Source of the DNA: Kitasatospora sp. NBC_01246 | GTDB taxonomy: Bacteria; Actinomycetota; Actinomycetes; Streptomycetales; Streptomycetaceae | Length of the DNA stretch: 64,000 nt | NCBI RefSeq assembly: GCF_036226505.1 | Contig: NZ_CP108484.1 | Location: forward strand, 7,218,501-7,282,500 | Reading direction: 5' to 3' | Part shown: in pieces, positions 8,846-17,435 of the stretch | Numbering within the stretch: position 1 is the stretch's first letter | Layout of the letters: every line of letters starts with the position of its first letter | Position numbers and translations under genes: made by a program | Notes under the pieces: generated by a model | Database searches by the model: none | What the model was told of the DNA's origin: nothing | The model's input: the letters and a program-made list of their open reading frames with translations, nothing else

Positions 8846-10034
8846 CCCGACGCACCCCCTGGGGACCATCCGCACCGACCGGGTGTGGAAGCGCTTCAAG
8901 GCCGACCAGCAGCGGATGCTGCTGCGCGACAAGGTCGACTCGATGGCCCGTCGGCTCCGCGGTGAGAAGGGCGAGGAGTGGCGCTGGGCGCTGCGCGACA
9001 TCAGCCTGCACATCGAGCCGGGCGAGTCGGTCGGTCTGATCGGCTCCAACGGCTCCGGCAAGTCCACGCTGCTGAAGATGCTGACCCGGGTGATGTACCC
9101 GTACGGCGGCGTGATCGACGTGCGCGGCCGGATCGGCGCCCTCATCGAGATCAGGGCCGGCATCCACCCCGACCTGACGGGCCGGGAGAACATCTACCTG
9201 TTCGGAGCGTTGCTCGGTCTGCGCCGCCGCGAGGTGGCCGGCCGCTTCGACGACATCGTGGAGTTCGCCCGGCTCGGCGGTGCGATCGACCGGCAGGTGA
9301 AGTTCTACTCCTCCGGCATGCAGATGCGCCTCGGTTTCGCCGTCGCCGCCTACCTGGAGCCCCATGTGCTGCTGGTGGACGAGGTGTTGGCGGTCGGCGA
9401 CGCCGTGTTCCAGCAGCGCTGCCTGGACCGGATGCGCGAGGTGGCCGAGCAGGGCACCACCATCGTCTTCGTCTCCCACGACCTGCCCGCCGTCGAGTCC
9501 ATCTGCCGGCGCGGGATCTGGCTGGAGCAGGGTTCGGTGCGGGTGGACGCGGGCATCAAGGAGGCCATGGCGGGCTACCGGGACTCCATCGAGGCGCAGT
9601 CGGAGTCCGGCGGTCGCACCGGCGAACCGCTGCGACTGCTCAAGCACGCCGTCCGGGGCGAGGACCGCGACAGCCTGACCACCGACGAGCCGATGACGGT
9701 CGAACTGACCCTCGGCGGCGACTACCGGGGGGACGCCACCCTGCACCTGGGCGTCAGCGAGGGCACCTCCAGTCCGATCTTCCAGATCAGCCACGAAGTC
9801 CGGCTCACCGGGGAGGACCACCAGGTCGCCTGCGTGATCCCCCGGCTGCCGCTGCCGCGCGGCCGTTACACGCTCTGGGCCGGCGTCTACAGCATCGGCC
9901 GGACCGACGGCGGTACCCTGATGAGCTGGCACTCGGTCGGCCAGTTCGACGTGTTCGGACCGATGCTGGACTCGCCGCCGCGCGCGGTGGTGCTGGCCGC
10001 GCCGGTGTTCGTCCCGCACCACTGGGAGGAGTGA
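8835..10034 (+). CDS. ABC polysaccharide export ATPase with C-terminal glycan-binding domain (Wzt-like)
   Basis: 399 residues. Walker A GSNGSGKST (about 70-78), signature YSSGMQMRL (about 157), Walker B LLVDEVLAVGD (about 178) and switch SHD (about 214) are intact. FGALLGLRR is the stretch typical of the TagH/Wzt/RfbE branch. Residues about 250-399 form an extra beta-rich domain (TLHLGVSEGTSSPIFQ), like the Wzt C-terminal domain that recognises a finished glycan terminus. An insertion of about 25 residues (KRFKADQQRMLLRDKVDSMA) before the core domain is usual in actinobacterial members. It pairs with the overlapping permease. Confidence 0.92.
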   Translation: MSPSPTHPLGTIRTDRVWKRFKADQQRMLLRDKVDSMARRLRGEKGEEWRWALRDISLHIEPGESVGLIGSNGSGKSTLLKMLTRVMYPYGGVIDVRGRIGALIEIRAGIHPDLTGRENIYLFGALLGLRRREVAGRFDDIVEFARLGGAIDRQVKFYSSGMQMRLGFAVAAYLEPHVLLVDEVLAVGDAVFQQRCLDRMREVAEQGTTIVFVSHDLPAVESICRRGIWLEQGSVRVDAGIKEAMAGYRDSIEAQSESGGRTGEPLRLLKHAVRGEDRDSLTTDEPMTVELTLGGDYRGDATLHLGVSEGTSSPIFQISHEVRLTGEDHQVACVIPRLPLPRGRYTLWAGVYSIGRTDGGTLMSWHSVGQFDVFGPMLDSPPRAVVLAAPVFVPHHWEE

Positions 10035-10037
10035 CCC

Positions 10038-11237
10038 GTGAGCCCGGTCCGGGTGCTGGTCCACCTCAACAACCTCGCCCTGGGCGGCGCCCAGCTCAAC
10101 GCGGTCGACATCGCCCGCACCCTGCGCGACCGCGGCCACGATCCGGTGCTGTTCGCCCAGGGGGTCGCGGGCCCGGCCCCGCTGCTCGACGTCGCGGCCG
10201 GCCACGGCCTGGACGTGGTGGTCGCGGGCGGGCCCGACACCCCGCGCGCGGACGTCCGCCGCCGGCTCGGCCGGCTGGCCGCCGAGCACGGCAGCCAGCT
10301 GCTGCACGCCTGGGAGGTCCGGGCGGCGCGCAACTCCTACTTCGGGCCCGGGCGTTACGGCCGTCTGCCGCTGGTCACCACGTTCTACGGGATCCGGATG
10401 CTGCGTGGCCTGCCCCGGCACCAGCCGCTGGTGCTCGGCCTCGGCGCCCTGCTGGGGGACGGCCGGGCCTTCGGGCACCAGGACGTCAGCCTGATCGAGC
10501 CGCCGGTCAACACCGCCACCGACGCGCCGGGCCGGGGGGACGGCGCCGCGTTCCGTCGTGAACACGGCATCCGGGACGACGAGTTGCTGCTCGCGATCGT
10601 CACCCGGCTGGTCCCCGCGCTGGAGAAGGACGCCGGCGCCGAGCTCACCGTCGAAGCCGTCCGGCAGCTCGACGACCCGCGGGTGCGGCTGGTCGTCGTC
10701 GGCGCCGGCCCCAGCCTGGAGCGGCTGCGCACCCGCGCCGCCTCGGCCAATGCCGCGCTCGGCCGCCAAGCCGTCCTGGTGCCGGGGCAGTTGGCCGACC
10801 CGCGGCCGGCCTACGACGCCGCCGACATCGTGCTCGGCATGGGCGGTTCGGCGCTGCGCGGCCTGGCCTTCGCCAAACCGGTCGTCGTCCACGGCGCGGC
10901 CGGCTACACCGCCGTCCACGAGCCGGGCCCGCTGGTCGAACCGCACGCCTCGCGCTGCATGTACGGCTTCGGCGACGGCTCGCGCGTGCCCGATCCGCTG
11001 GTGGACCAGCTCCGCGGGCTGCTCGACGACCCGGACCGCCGGGCGCGGCTGGGCGCCTGGGGCCGGGAGTGGGTGGACGGGCGGTTCTCGCTGGACGGCG
11101 TCACCACCGCCTTCGAGGACCTGTACGCCCGGGTGCTGGCCCGCCCGGCGCGGGTGACCGGCTGGCTGAAGGACCTGGAGCAGATGACCAGGTACGAGTT
11201 CACCAAGCCGGCCGCCCTGCGGTTGCTGGGGCGGTGA
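10038..11237 (+). CDS. GT4-like glycosyltransferase lacking the E-x7-E motif
   Basis: 399 residues from GTG 10038, 3 nt after the ABC ATPase and so in the same operon. HLNNLALGGAQLNAVDIA is the GT4 N-terminal loop and LLLAIVTRLVPALEKDAGAE opens the donor domain. At the position where E-x7-E is expected the sequence reads GMGGSALRGLAFAKPVVV, with no Glu at either position. The fold is recognisable, but catalysis by the usual route is doubtful. It may be a degenerate enzyme, a non-catalytic partner, or use another donor-binding arrangement. Confidence 0.78.
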   Translation: MSPVRVLVHLNNLALGGAQLNAVDIARTLRDRGHDPVLFAQGVAGPAPLLDVAAGHGLDVVVAGGPDTPRADVRRRLGRLAAEHGSQLLHAWEVRAARNSYFGPGRYGRLPLVTTFYGIRMLRGLPRHQPLVLGLGALLGDGRAFGHQDVSLIEPPVNTATDAPGRGDGAAFRREHGIRDDELLLAIVTRLVPALEKDAGAELTVEAVRQLDDPRVRLVVVGAGPSLERLRTRAASANAALGRQAVLVPGQLADPRPAYDAADIVLGMGGSALRGLAFAKPVVVHGAAGYTAVHEPGPLVEPHASRCMYGFGDGSRVPDPLVDQLRGLLDDPDRRARLGAWGREWVDGRFSLDGVTTAFEDLYARVLARPARVTGWLKDLEQMTRYEFTKPAALRLLGR

Positions 11238-11362
11238 CCCAGGCGGGCCCGCCCGCCCGCCGGTCTGTCCGGCGCCGCGTGGTCCGGCTCGGGCCCGCCC
11301 GCCGCCCTGCGGTTGCCGGGCGGTGATACCGGCAGACCCGCCCGCCGGTCTGTCCGGCGCCG
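11211..11362. repeat. imperfect tandem duplication of a ~65 bp segment
   Basis: Copy 1 (11211-11277) contains the last codons and stop of the glycosyltransferase plus downstream sequence. Copy 2 (11301-11362) repeats it with a few substitutions and small gaps. Both begin gccgccctgcggttgc and end cggtctgtccggcgccg, about 90 nt apart. It is a local duplication that left a dead copy of the gene tail. Confidence 0.8.
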
Positions 11363-11383
11363 GGCGGACCGCCGGCCGGACGG

Positions 11384-12145
11384 CTAGCGACGCAGCAGCA
11401 GGGTGACGAAGCCCAGCGTCCCCCGGTAGCCGTGCAGCCACTCGGCGCGGTGCCGGTCCACGGCTTCGCGGGCGGCCGCCGCGTCCTGGTGGTCCGGGTT
11501 GTCCAGCGCCCACTGGGCGAGCGAGCCCGTCCAGGAGAACTCGTAGTCGTCCCACTCCTGGAGGCTGCTGACGTAGCCGTACACCGGGGTCCAGCCCTCC
11601 GCGATCACCCGGTCCGTGGTGGTCGCCAGGTCCGCGAACTCGTCCCGGGTCGCGCCCAGGCCGTCCAGCGCGGCCTGGGTGGGCTCGCGCTCCCAGAAGC
11701 CGTCGCCGACCATGACCAGGCCGCCCGGCGCCAGGTGCTCGCGGGCCGCCGCGAGCGTCGGCAGCAGCCCGCCGAAGGCGTGTGTCGCCCCGATGTTCAG
11801 CACCAGGTCGAACGGCTCCCGCGAGCTGAACTCCTCCGCGCTCTGGTGGTGCAGGCCGAGCCGGCGCTCCACGCCGAGCGCCTCCGCGGTCTGCCGGGCC
11901 CGGGTGAGGGCCGCGGCGTCGAGGTCCACCCCGACCGCCTGCCAGTGCGGGCGCGCGGTCAACGCCCGGACCAGCCAGCCGCCTTCCCCGCAGCCGAGGT
12001 CCAGGGCCCGGCCGGCGTCGGTGTGTTCGGTGGCCCGGGCCAGCAGCCGGGCCACCGACTCGTCGGTGATCGGCGCGGCGATGGGGTGGTGGACATGGGC
12101 GAGGCGGGAGATTGTCTGACGGTCCATTTGATCATTGTGGACCAC
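11384..12145 (-). CDS. class I SAM-dependent methyltransferase
   Basis: 253 residues with a Rossmann methyltransferase core: motif I ALDLGCGEGGW, acidic end of beta2 AVGVDLDAAAL, motif III region DLVLNIGATHAFGG and LAPGGLVMVGD. The C-terminal half (FWEREPTQAALDGLG onward) is typical of actinobacterial small-molecule methyltransferases. The GTG at 12145 lies 7 nt after the stop of the GT2 gene. A second start, ATG at 12127, is equally possible because neither has a strong ribosome site. The target is unknown; coupling to a glycosyltransferase would fit a lipid or sugar substrate. Confidence 0.85.
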   Translation of the reverse strand: MVHNDQMDRQTISRLAHVHHPIAAPITDESVARLLARATEHTDAGRALDLGCGEGGWLVRALTARPHWQAVGVDLDAAALTRARQTAEALGVERRLGLHHQSAEEFSSREPFDLVLNIGATHAFGGLLPTLAAAREHLAPGGLVMVGDGFWEREPTQAALDGLGATRDEFADLATTTDRVIAEGWTPVYGYVSSLQEWDDYEFSWTGSLAQWALDNPDHQDAAAAREAVDRHRAEWLHGYRGTLGFVTLLLRR

Positions 12146-12152
12146 GTCGCGC

Positions 12153-13292
12153 TCAGTACGTGCGGCCTTTCCAGGCCGCCCCGCGGCCGCGCCAGTGCTG
12201 CACCGCCGAGTCGACCGTCATCAGCAGGTACAGCGACGCCGTGAACGGCAGGAGCAACGCGGCCGGCGCCGGCTGCCCGTAGTAGCGCAGCATCGGGAGG
12301 AAGGTCCCCGTCATCAGGGCCCAGGCCGCGCCGCCCGCCGCGGCCACCGCGCCGTGCCCGGCGGCCAGCCCGGCGACGGTGGCCACCGGCGGCACCAGGT
12401 AGACCAGCGTCAGCCCCAGCACCGTCCCGGCCAGCAGGAGCGGGGAGTGCCGCAGCTGGGCGTAGGCGCTGCGCGAGACCATCCGCCACAGCTGGGCGAG
12501 CCGGGGATAGGGGCGGACGCTGTCCACCCGCTCGGCCAGTCCGAGCCAGATCCGGCCGCCGGCCGCCTTCACCGCACGGGCCAGCGACACGTCGTCGATC
12601 ACCGCGCCCCGGATCGCCGCCACCCCGCCCGCGCGCTCCAGCGCCTCCCGCCGCACCAGCGAGCAGCCGCCCGCCGCGGCGGCCGTCCGGGCCCCGGGCC
12701 GGTTGCTGCGGCGGAACGGGTACAGCTGGGCGAAGAAGTAGACGAAGGCCGGCACGATCAGGCGCTCCCAGCCGGTCTCCACCCGCAGCCGGGCCATCTG
12801 GGAGACGAGGTCCCGCCGGTCGCTCTCGGCGGCGGCCACCAACTCGGCGAGCGAGTCCGGGCCGTGCGCGATGTCCGCGTCGGTGAGCAGCAGGTACTCG
12901 ACGTCCGGGCCGGCCAGCTCCACCCCGTGCCGCAGCGCCCACAGCTTGCCGGTCCAGCCGGGCGGCAGCGGGGGAGGGGTGGTGACGGTCAGTTCCAGGC
13001 CCCCGGGCCCGGCGAGCGCGGCCGCCAGCGCTCCGGTGCCGTCCGAGCTGTGGTCGTCCACCAGGATCACCCGGGCCCGCCCCGGGTACTTCTGCGCGAG
13101 CAGGCCCGGCAGGCTGAGCGGCAGCACCTCCGCCTCGTCCCGGGCCGGCACCACCACCGCGACCTGCGGCCAGCGGACCGGTGGCCGGCGGGGCGGCAGC
13201 CGCACGTCGGTGCGCCAGAACAGCCCGTGGCAGCAGGCCAGCCAGAGCCAGACCAGCAGGGAGAGGACGGCGATCCACAGCAGGACGGTCAC
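12153..13292 (-). CDS. GT2 glycosyltransferase, HpnB-like
   Basis: 379 residues from GTG 13292. It has an N-terminal membrane anchor (LLWIAVLSLLVWLWLACC), then a GT2 domain: VAVVVPARDEAEVLP, ILVDDHSSDGTG, LLLTDADIAHG (the D-x-D-like metal site), AAAGGCSLVRREAL and GAVIDDVSLAR. Two or three C-terminal membrane segments follow, ending in SAVQHWRGRGAAWKGR. This order and the closing motif match the hopene-associated glycosyltransferase HpnB family as I know it. No squalene/hopene genes are in view, so a hopanoid substrate is inference. It is divergent from the racemase gene. Confidence 0.8.
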   Translation of the reverse strand: MTVLLWIAVLSLLVWLWLACCHGLFWRTDVRLPPRRPPVRWPQVAVVVPARDEAEVLPLSLPGLLAQKYPGRARVILVDDHSSDGTGALAAALAGPGGLELTVTTPPPLPPGWTGKLWALRHGVELAGPDVEYLLLTDADIAHGPDSLAELVAAAESDRRDLVSQMARLRVETGWERLIVPAFVYFFAQLYPFRRSNRPGARTAAAAGGCSLVRREALERAGGVAAIRGAVIDDVSLARAVKAAGGRIWLGLAERVDSVRPYPRLAQLWRMVSRSAYAQLRHSPLLLAGTVLGLTLVYLVPPVATVAGLAAGHGAVAAAGGAAWALMTGTFLPMLRYYGQPAPAALLLPFTASLYLLMTVDSAVQHWRGRGAAWKGRTY

Positions 13293-13349
13293 CCGGGCAG
13301 TCTGCCGCACCCGGGGCCCGCCACGGGGCATCGACTAGAGTCTTGCCCT

Positions 13350-14120
13350 GTGAAGATCGCACTGATGGACTCGGGAATCGGCCTGCTGGCCGCCGCCGCC
13401 GTGCTTCGGAACCTGCGCCCGGACGTCGATCTGGTGCTCTCCTCCGACCCGGCCTCCATGCCCTGGGGCCCGCGGACACCCGAGCAGATCACGGCCCTCG
13501 CGCTGGGCTGCGCGCGGGCGGCGGCGGCCCTCGAACCGGACGCGCTGGTGATCGCCTGCAACACCGCCTCCGTCCACGCGCTCGCCGCGCTCCGCGCCGA
13601 GCTGGAGCCCGCGCTGCCGGTCATCGCCACCGTCCCGGCCATCAAGCCGGCCGCGGCCCTCGGCGGACCGGTCGCGATCTGGGCCACCCCGGCCACCACC
13701 GGCAGCGCCTACCAGCGCGCTCTGATCCGGGACTTCGCCGGACCGGCGGCCGTCACCGAGGTCGCCTGTCCGGGCCTGGCGGACGCCATCGAGCACGGTG
13801 ACGACGCCGCGATCGACGCGGCCGTCGCCGACGCGGCGGCCCGCACGCCGGCCGGCACGGCGGCCCTCGTCCTCGGCTGCACCCACTACGAGCTGGTCGC
13901 CGACCGCATCCGCGCGGCCGTCGCGCCCACCGCCGCCGCCCACCTCACCCTGCACGGCTCCGCCGACGCCGTGGTGGCCCAGGCCCTGCGCCGGGTCGCC
14001 GACCCCACCCGCCGGGGCACCGGCACCCTCACCGTCCTCCACGCGGGCCGCAGCGCCGCCCTCCCGCCCGCCGTGCTCCTCTACCCGCAGGGCCTCGACC
14101 TCACCGCCCCGGCCGCCTGA
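13350..14120 (+). CDS. aspartate/glutamate racemase family protein
   Basis: 256 residues. Both catalytic cysteines of the family are present: VIACNTAS near residue 70 and VLGCTHYELV near residue 176. The opening MDSGIGLLAAA and SMPWGPRTPEQI diverge from canonical MurI (DSGxGG, PYG), so this is probably a second racemase-like protein rather than the main cell-wall enzyme. A TAGAGT -10 element at 13336-13341 lies 8 nt before the GTG with no ribosome site, so the mRNA is probably leaderless. Substrate: Glu or Asp most likely. Confidence 0.8.
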   Translation: MKIALMDSGIGLLAAAAVLRNLRPDVDLVLSSDPASMPWGPRTPEQITALALGCARAAAALEPDALVIACNTASVHALAALRAELEPALPVIATVPAIKPAAALGGPVAIWATPATTGSAYQRALIRDFAGPAAVTEVACPGLADAIEHGDDAAIDAAVADAAARTPAGTAALVLGCTHYELVADRIRAAVAPTAAAHLTLHGSADAVVAQALRRVADPTRRGTGTLTVLHAGRSAALPPAVLLYPQGLDLTAPAA

Positions 14121-14374
14121 CCCGAACGGCCGCCGCGGCGGCCCGGCTGTCGACCCCTCACGCGCGGACCGCGCAGGGAGCCGCTGCGTGATGGCTCCGC
14201 CGGCCCGGCCGTCGACCCTTGGCTTGGTGCTGCGTGTACAGAAGGTCGGCGCGGGAGAAGGCCCGCCGGCCGGTCCACCGTCGGCGCTCGGCTCGCCCCC
14301 CTCGCCCCCTCGCTGCGGAGCCGGCGATGCGCGGGACGTCGGACCGGCCGACGCACCGCGCACCGCCGCCGCCG
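14121..14374. other. convergent intergenic region, no gene seen
   Basis: Between the racemase (rightward) and the deacetylase (leftward). It contains imperfect GC-rich inverted repeats and a weak direct repeat built on gtcgacccyt. There is no clean terminator stem like those at other convergent junctions of this window. Confidence 0.5.
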
Positions 14375-15583
14375 TTACGCCACGGCCTGGCCGCGCCAGC
14401 GCCGGTAGGCCGGTTCGAGTCCGGAGAGGATGGTGTCGAAGCGGCGCGTGTTGGTGGTGGAGTCGACCTGGAGCCGGCTGATCTGCAGCGGGTGGTCGGG
14501 AAGGCGCGGGCCCAGGCGGTGGTCGGAGAGGAACCCGAGCCGGTATCCCAGCTCCTGGAGGACGGTTTCGGCGCGCGGGTCGTGCCCTCCGTCCGGGTAG
14601 GCGAAGGCGATCGGCGGCTCGCCCAGCCAGCGGGTGAGCGCCTCGTGCGCCCCGGTGATCTCGGCCCGGACGGTGACGTCGTCGCAGCGTCCGAGACAGG
14701 GGTGCCCCTGGGTGTGGTTGCCGATGGCGACGCCGCCCGCGCGCAGGGCGATCAGGTCGGCGGGGGTGAGCTGTTCCTGCCGGGGCGGTCGCCGGTCCGC
14801 GCTCACCCGCAGCTCCTGGAGGCTGCGCCGCCGGTCGGGGTCGGGCATGGCCTTGAGCCGGCGCAGCACCTGGGAGGGGTGCCCGCAGTCCAGTGAGCGG
14901 GCGCGCCCGCCGTGCCGGGCCAGGAAGTCGGCCTCGTGCCACCAGAACGGTTTCTCCGTGCCGATCAGCTCGGAGATGACGAAGGCGGCGGCCGGGATGC
15001 CCCGGTCGTTGAGCGCCGGCAGGGCGTGCGTGAGCACGCTGCGGTCGGCGTCGTCGAAGGTGACCAGCACACTGCGGGCGGGCAGCGGCCGCCGCTCGGC
15101 GACGGCCTGCTGGACGGCCGCCAGCGAGACGGGGGTGGCGAGTCTTCGGAGCCGGTCGAGCTGGGCGCCGAAGGACCGCGGATCGGTCACGCCGTGGTAG
15201 GCGAGCACGGCGAGCCGCTGCGCGGCCCGGGCCCGGAACAGCGGTTGGACGGGGGCGAAGCGCAACCAGTCGCCCCGACCCTCGGGCCGGTCGGCCGCGG
15301 TCGGCGCGGCGTGCCGGCGGGCGGCCTGCCGTCCGCGCGGCAGCGGTTGGGGGACCGCCGCGACCGCGGGGGCCGCCGCCGGCCGGCCCGGTGCGGGCGG
15401 CGCGGTCACGGACTGCGTGGTCACCGGTGGTGCGGCCGCCGAGTGCCCGGTGGCCCGTCGCCGAGCGGCCGGCTGCCCGGCGGCCGCCTGCGGCAACGAG
15501 CGCACGTGGGCGCTCGGCAGGGTGCTGATGACGGACCCGATCCGGGCCATGGAGGTCGACGTCGTGGACTTGGACTGCGGCAC
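14375..15583 (-). CDS. polysaccharide deacetylase (NodB fold), long N-terminal linker
   Basis: 402 residues from GTG 15583, preceded by GAGGGGG. After about 125 residues of Pro/Ala/Arg-rich linker, the NodB domain begins (LAVLAYHGVTDP). It keeps the metal Asp in VTFDDADRS (about 173), the H-x3-H pair in GNHTQGHPC, and FAYPDGGHDP with the usual C-terminal Leu/His region. I see no convincing signal peptide or membrane segment, so localisation is unclear. It probably removes acetyl groups from a surface glycan or lipid-linked sugar; a second deacetylase lies at 16584. Confidence 0.85.
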   Translation of the reverse strand: MPQSKSTTSTSMARIGSVISTLPSAHVRSLPQAAAGQPAARRRATGHSAAAPPVTTQSVTAPPAPGRPAAAPAVAAVPQPLPRGRQAARRHAAPTAADRPEGRGDWLRFAPVQPLFRARAAQRLAVLAYHGVTDPRSFGAQLDRLRRLATPVSLAAVQQAVAERRPLPARSVLVTFDDADRSVLTHALPALNDRGIPAAAFVISELIGTEKPFWWHEADFLARHGGRARSLDCGHPSQVLRRLKAMPDPDRRRSLQELRVSADRRPPRQEQLTPADLIALRAGGVAIGNHTQGHPCLGRCDDVTVRAEITGAHEALTRWLGEPPIAFAYPDGGHDPRAETVLQELGYRLGFLSDHRLGPRLPDHPLQISRLQVDSTTNTRRFDTILSGLEPAYRRWRGQAVA

Positions 15584-15935
15584 GGTTCCCCCTCGGTCGC
15601 CGGTGCGGCGTGGCGGTACCGCCGGAGGTTGGAGCCCGGCCTCCGACTCCAGGGCACGGCGGCTCCGCCCCCTGGTGTTTTCCGGTCCTCGGCGGGGACT
15701 CCCAACCCGCACCGCGGACGGCTCCTGGATCGCTCAATGTAGTGGAGACAGATGTGCCCGGTGGATGGTTGTACCGGACAGCCGAGGAATTTTCGCGGGC
15801 CGAAAACAGGCGCCTCCGGGCGTACGCCGGAGCAGCGGCGGCGCCCGTGACCGGGCGAGACCCCGTTGCGGAGAGTAGTCGAGGTATCGCTTCCTGCGGG
15901 CTGCCTCCCGGGCCGCTCCGGGGTACCTTGGCCTC
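15584..15935. other. 352-nt divergent intergenic region
   Basis: It separates the leftward deacetylase from the rightward small membrane protein and must hold both promoters. The centre (15730-15800) is AT-richer than its surroundings, as actinobacterial promoters are. The rightward gene has TACCTT at 15924-15929. A near-palindrome ctccgggcgtacgccggag lies around 15815. No gene seen. Confidence 0.5.
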
Positions 15936-16208
15936 ATGGCAGATGCGGAACGTGATCATTTGCACCCTCATGGGGCGACCAGGATGGCCCGCGTGTGGAG
16001 CGGTGGCGCGCTGGTCACCCACCAGCTCCCGCTGGCCGTGGTCGGTCTGGCCTGTCTGGCGCTCGGCATCGTGGTCGCCGTGGCGGTTCCGGACAGTGAC
16101 GGCCCCGCGTGGGCGATGGCCGTGGCCGGCTGCCTCGCGGCCGGGGTGCTGCTGCTCGGCCGGATCGCGTTCGCCCTGCTCCGGTACCGGCGCGGCGCCA
16201 CCCTCTGA
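15936..16208 (+). CDS. small two-helix membrane protein, function unknown
   Basis: 90 residues from ATG 15936. It has a hydrophilic His/Asp/Arg N-terminus of about 28 residues, then two membrane segments (LPLAVVGLACLALGIVVAVAV and AMAVAGCLAAGVLLLGRIAFA) joined by a short acidic loop, and a basic tail RYRRGA. I do not recognise a family. TACCTT 6 nt before the ATG suggests a leaderless mRNA. Codon use matches the neighbourhood, so it is likely real. Confidence 0.65.
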   Translation: MADAERDHLHPHGATRMARVWSGGALVTHQLPLAVVGLACLALGIVVAVAVPDSDGPAWAMAVAGCLAAGVLLLGRIAFALLRYRRGATL

Positions 16209-16583
16209 GAGGTACCGGCCCACGGACCCGCGTCGTCCTCGGCGCAGGCCCGGGCCCCGGGAGGCGGCGGGCGGCGCCTCCCGGGTCGCCCGGCCCGTGG
16301 CCCGGGTCCGTGGCCCGGTCCGTAGCCCCGCCGCGCGGCCGTGACGTCCTGACCGGCCCGTGAGCCGCCCCGGCCGCCACCGGCCGTCACCTGAACGGGC
16401 GATCGAGCCCGACCGGCCGGATCGGCCGGTTTCGGCCCATCTGCCTACGCCTTCTCGCTTCTTTCACAATTCCGGGCCATCAGCCCCACAGTTCCCCCTA
16501 CTGTGATTTCCGTCCGGCAGCCAACTGCGCCGGATGCGAAGCCACTTGACGGCGCCGGGGAGGGCGTCGCAGAGGGGGGAGCA
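16209..16583. other. 375-nt intergenic region with promoter-like element
   Basis: The first half is low-complexity GC repeats (ggcccgggtccgtggcccggtccgt). Near the right end, TACTGT at 16499-16504 is a possible -10 for the deacetylase operon. It overlaps the dyad CACAGT-tccccct-ACTGTG (16487-16505), a candidate operator. No gene seen. Confidence 0.5.
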
Positions 16584-17435
16584 ATGAGCGGCACCGCCGC
16601 GCCCGGAGCACCCGAGGCGGCCGGACCGGCCGGAGGCATCCGCACCAGGGTCAAACGCCAGCTGGCCCGCAGGGTCGGGGTCCGGCCCGGCGAGGGCGCC
16701 ACCGTCCTGATCTACCACCGCGTCGGCGGCGACAGCCCCGACGAGCTCGACGTCAGCACCGCCGACTTCACCGCCCAGGCCGACCTGCTCGCCGAGCTGC
16801 CGCCGGGCCGGGTGGTCTCCCTCGACGAGGCCGTGGACCGGATCGAGGCCGGCCGCCGCACCCCCGCCACCGTACTCACCTTCGACGACGGCTTCGCCGA
16901 CGTGTACGACAACGCCTGGCCGCTGCTGCGCGACCGCGCCCTTCCGTTCACCGTCTACCTCGCCAGCGGCCACGTCGGCGGTGAGATGCGCTGGGAGGGG
17001 TCGACCGCCAGGACCACGGGCGCCCCCGCGCTCAGCTGGGAGCAGCTGCGCGAGATGACCGCCTCCGGCCTGTGCACCGTCGCCAACCACACCCGCAGCC
17101 ACGCCCGCCCCGAGCTGCTCACCACCGCCGAGCTGGACGCCTGCAACGACGACGTCGAGCAGCACCTCGGCGTCCGCCCCCGGCACTACGCCTACACCTG
17201 GGGCGTCCCGGTGCCCCACATGGAGCCGGCCCTGCGCGCCAGGTTCCGTACCGCCGCCACCGGCGAGGTCGGCCGCAACGCGCCCGGCGTCGACCCGGTC
17301 CGGCTGCGCCGGGTGCCCGTCCGCCGTACCGACCCGATCGACTTCTTCCGCGCCAAGCTCTACGGCCGGCTGATCCCCGAGCGCGCCTACGCCCGGATCG
17401 TCGGCACCGCGAAGGCGGTGGGCGCCCGTGCCTGA
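16584..17435 (+). CDS. polysaccharide deacetylase (NodB fold)
   Basis: 283 residues from ATG 16584, with a strong AGAGGGGGGAG ribosome site. The NodB motifs are LIYHRVGGDSP, TFDDGFADVYDN (metal Asp, about residue 98), VANHTRSHARPEL (H-x3-H, about 167) and YAYTWGVPVPH. It has no signal peptide. Its stop overlaps the start of the next GT4 gene by 8 nt, so it acts in the same pathway, probably deacetylating an N-acetyl sugar intermediate before or during chain assembly. Confidence 0.9.
   Translation: MSGTAAPGAPEAAGPAGGIRTRVKRQLARRVGVRPGEGATVLIYHRVGGDSPDELDVSTADFTAQADLLAELPPGRVVSLDEAVDRIEAGRRTPATVLTFDDGFADVYDNAWPLLRDRALPFTVYLASGHVGGEMRWEGSTARTTGAPALSWEQLREMTASGLCTVANHTRSHARPELLTTAELDACNDDVEQHLGVRPRHYAYTWGVPVPHMEPALRARFRTAATGEVGRNAPGVDPVRLRRVPVRRTDPIDFFRAKLYGRLIPERAYARIVGTAKAVGARA

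Noticed and set aside
8808..11555. A 915-codon open frame on the minus strand opposite the ABC exporter genes
   Set aside because: Antisense shadow: composition is Arg/Gly/Ala/Val rich without any domain, and the plus strand carries clear ABC and GT4 motifs.
12153..13292. Part of a hopanoid biosynthesis cluster
   Set aside because: Only the HpnB-like gene is present; no squalene synthase, squalene-hopene cyclase or HpnH-type gene is in the window.
13350..14120. Assignment as the essential MurI
   Set aside because: Both catalytic Cys motifs are present, but the N-terminal and P-Y-G motifs diverge, so only the family name is safe.
14405..14430. ggttcgagtcc resembling a tRNA T-loop
   Set aside because: It lies inside the conserved 3' end of the deacetylase gene and no acceptor or anticodon stem can be formed around it.
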